In this document: positions 6,034 through 7,172 of the stretch, piece after piece
How positions within the stretch are numbered: position 1 is the stretch's first letter
Layout of the letters: every line of letters starts with the position of its first letter
Assembly: GCA_021775385.1 (NCBI GenBank)
Contig: JAJFHW010000057.1
Span: 1 to 7,172 of the forward strand
DNA from: Hyphomicrobiales bacterium
GTDB lineage: Bacteria; Pseudomonadota; Alphaproteobacteria; Rhizobiales; HXMU1428-3
Direction of reading: 5' to 3'
DNA: 7,172 bases
The notes under the pieces: model-generated
The model's database searches: none
What the model was told of the DNA's origin: nothing
The model's input: only the letters and a program-made list of their open reading frames with translations
Position numbers and translations under genes: made by a program

Positions 6034-7172
6034 TTATGAATTTGTCGGTTGATGAATGACTAGCTGAGGGAATGGAATTTCCAGCTCGAATGTGTTGCAT
6101 GCCTCAATCATTAACCTGGTTAGCTCTCCTTCTAGATCTTCATATTTAGGGGCGACCTTGCCTTTGAAGTCAGCTTCTATTTCATAATCAATTGATGATG
6201 GGCCTGTCCGTAGTACTTCTACTTCTAGGTTTAGAATGTTTTCTTTGCCTATATATTTGCTGATGCCAGCTTCAATATATACTTGGAGTTGAATTGGAAT
6301 TTCATTAGTGGCCTCTTTTTGATGTTTGTAAGAAATGCCAAATTCAAGTTTGATACGAAAGCCCGTTGAGATGTTGCGCAATTTTGCGTCGAGAAAATCT
6401 GTGGTTTTAAAAGTTATTCTGGCTCCGCCCAGTTCTATGAGTTGAACAAGCTCTGGAGTTTGAATGATAACCTTTGCGATCGTTCCATTTTCTAATTGAA
6501 CCCAATCATCCTTTTTAGTTGGGAACCAGGCTTCGTCATTAGCTGGTGGGCGAGAATGCCGGCCAACTAGTTCTCTGATAGGAACGGAGAAATGCCCGCC
6601 ATCTAGATCTGGGTTTTCAAGCTCGGTATAGTGATCAAGGCGTTTTACAAACCATGGGACGCCATCAATCATCAGACGTTCACCCTCTTGAACGGCTCCT
6701 AGGTTGAGGAGCAAAATGGATTGTTCAATGATGACTGGAAGCAAGTTTAGGCCAATCCAAGCGAGTGCAATTGTGAAGAGAGCTGCGACACCAAGCAGTA
6801 TCCAGTCATTTAGATAATTTAGTACGAACATCATTGTAAGTGTTGAGGCTATGATAGTGAGTATTTCGAAAATTAACCGGGCAAGGCGTGTGTAAAAACT
6901 ATGTTTCATTCCGCGTCTATGGAAGACGATGCTGGCGATTTTGCTCACCGCTCTTAAGAGCATAAAAGTGCCGACGAATGTTAGAATAGCGATGAGTAAG
7001 TTGACGCCTCTTGTGCGGATGAAATCGGTGGCGTAATTTTCTAAATTGTCTGAGTTTGCAGCTTCTACTTTTAGGCGCAATTGTTGTAGGGATGTGTTTT
7101 CCAGGTTTTGGGCTTCCTGGTTTCTTTTACTCCAGAGTTTTAATTCTTCTTTTAAATGTATTTTCGTACTTT
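6034..7172 (-). CDS. MscS-family mechanosensitive ion channel (5' end cut off by window)
   Basis: Channels of this family open under membrane tension and release solutes during hypo-osmotic shock. The frame stays open to the window edge without a stop or an ATG, so the N-terminus is missing; the TTG at 7080 is only an internal candidate. Upstream of 7080 it encodes a charged, Gln/Glu/Lys-rich probable coiled coil (EELKLWSKRNQEAQNLEN). Counting from that TTG, three hydrophobic segments lie at about 25-43, 67-88 and 94-118. The third (LLGVAALFTIALAWIG) matches the Gly/Ala pore helix region and runs into LNLGAVQEGERLMIDGV, the start of the beta domain. The C-terminus, FELEIPFPQLVIH, is the typical MscS ending. 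A second beta-like stretch, DDWVQLENGTIAKVI, makes this a divergent member. It is encoded convergently with the six-cysteine protein gene, with no terminator in the three-base gap. Confidence 0.85.
   Translation of the reverse strand, partial: STKIHLKEELKLWSKRNQEAQNLENTSLQQLRLKVEAANSDNLENYATDFIRTRGVNLLIAILTFVGTFMLLRAVSKIASIVFHRRGMKHSFYTRLARLIFEILTIIASTLTMMFVLNYLNDWILLGVAALFTIALAWIGLNLLPVIIEQSILLLNLGAVQEGERLMIDGVPWFVKRLDHYTELENPDLDGGHFSVPIRELVGRHSRPPANDEAWFPTKKDDWVQLENGTIAKVIIQTPELVQLIELGGARITFKTTDFLDAKLRNISTGFRIKLEFGISYKHQKEATNEIPIQLQVYIEAGISKYIGKENILNLEVEVLRTGPSSIDYEIEADFKGKVAPKYEDLEGELTRLMIEACNTFELEIPFPQLVIHQPTNS

Noticed and set aside
6001..6060. Bidirectional terminator between the two convergent genes
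   Set aside because: No stable inverted repeat with flanking A/T runs is visible across the three-base gap. The A-rich repeats here come from Lys and His codons.

Overview
The window looks like a piece of chromosome from an AT-rich alphaproteobacterium. The evidence is the gene order hflK-hflC-DUF2065-degP, the style of the HflK N-terminus (MPWS followed by a Gly/Asn-rich stretch), and a chemoreceptor of a type common in that class. I cannot place it further. Codon use looks even across the window, and I see no insertion sequence, phage gene, tRNA, rRNA or CRISPR array, so this reads as ordinary core and near-core sequence rather than an island.

Layout. Bases 2-874 hold the 3' end of a methyl-accepting chemotaxis protein gene: signalling helices followed by a C-terminal globular domain ending in HWGGFRIGY. 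A 359-base T-rich gap (875-1233) follows. Next come hflK (1234-2355), hflC (2367-3233) and a DUF2065/YjeT-type membrane protein (3251-3445), closely spaced on the + strand and probably one operon. After a 388-base gap (3446-3833) lies a DegP/HtrA-type periplasmic serine protease with two PDZ domains (3834-5423). Its end and 3' flank contain three hairpins, the last a good intrinsic terminator (5548-5582). Then comes a small secreted, Lys/His-rich six-cysteine protein (5680-6030) that I do not recognise. Finally, on the - strand and tail to tail with it, lies an MscS-family mechanosensitive channel gene (6034-7172) whose 5' end is cut off by the window edge.

How the genes work together. HflK and HflC are SPFH proteins that form a large inner-membrane complex around the FtsH protease and modulate turnover of membrane proteins. 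The DegP-like protein does protein quality control on the periplasmic side. The 1.1-5.4 kb part is therefore an envelope protein-quality-control cluster. The MscS-like channel also has an envelope-stress role, but its orientation gives no evidence of co-regulation.

The least explained items are the six-cysteine secreted protein, what appears to be a doubled beta-domain segment in the MscS-like protein, the hairpin built across the degP stop codon, and the cytoplasmic N-terminal tail of the DegP-like protein. I found no clear evidence of a wholly new multi-gene system.
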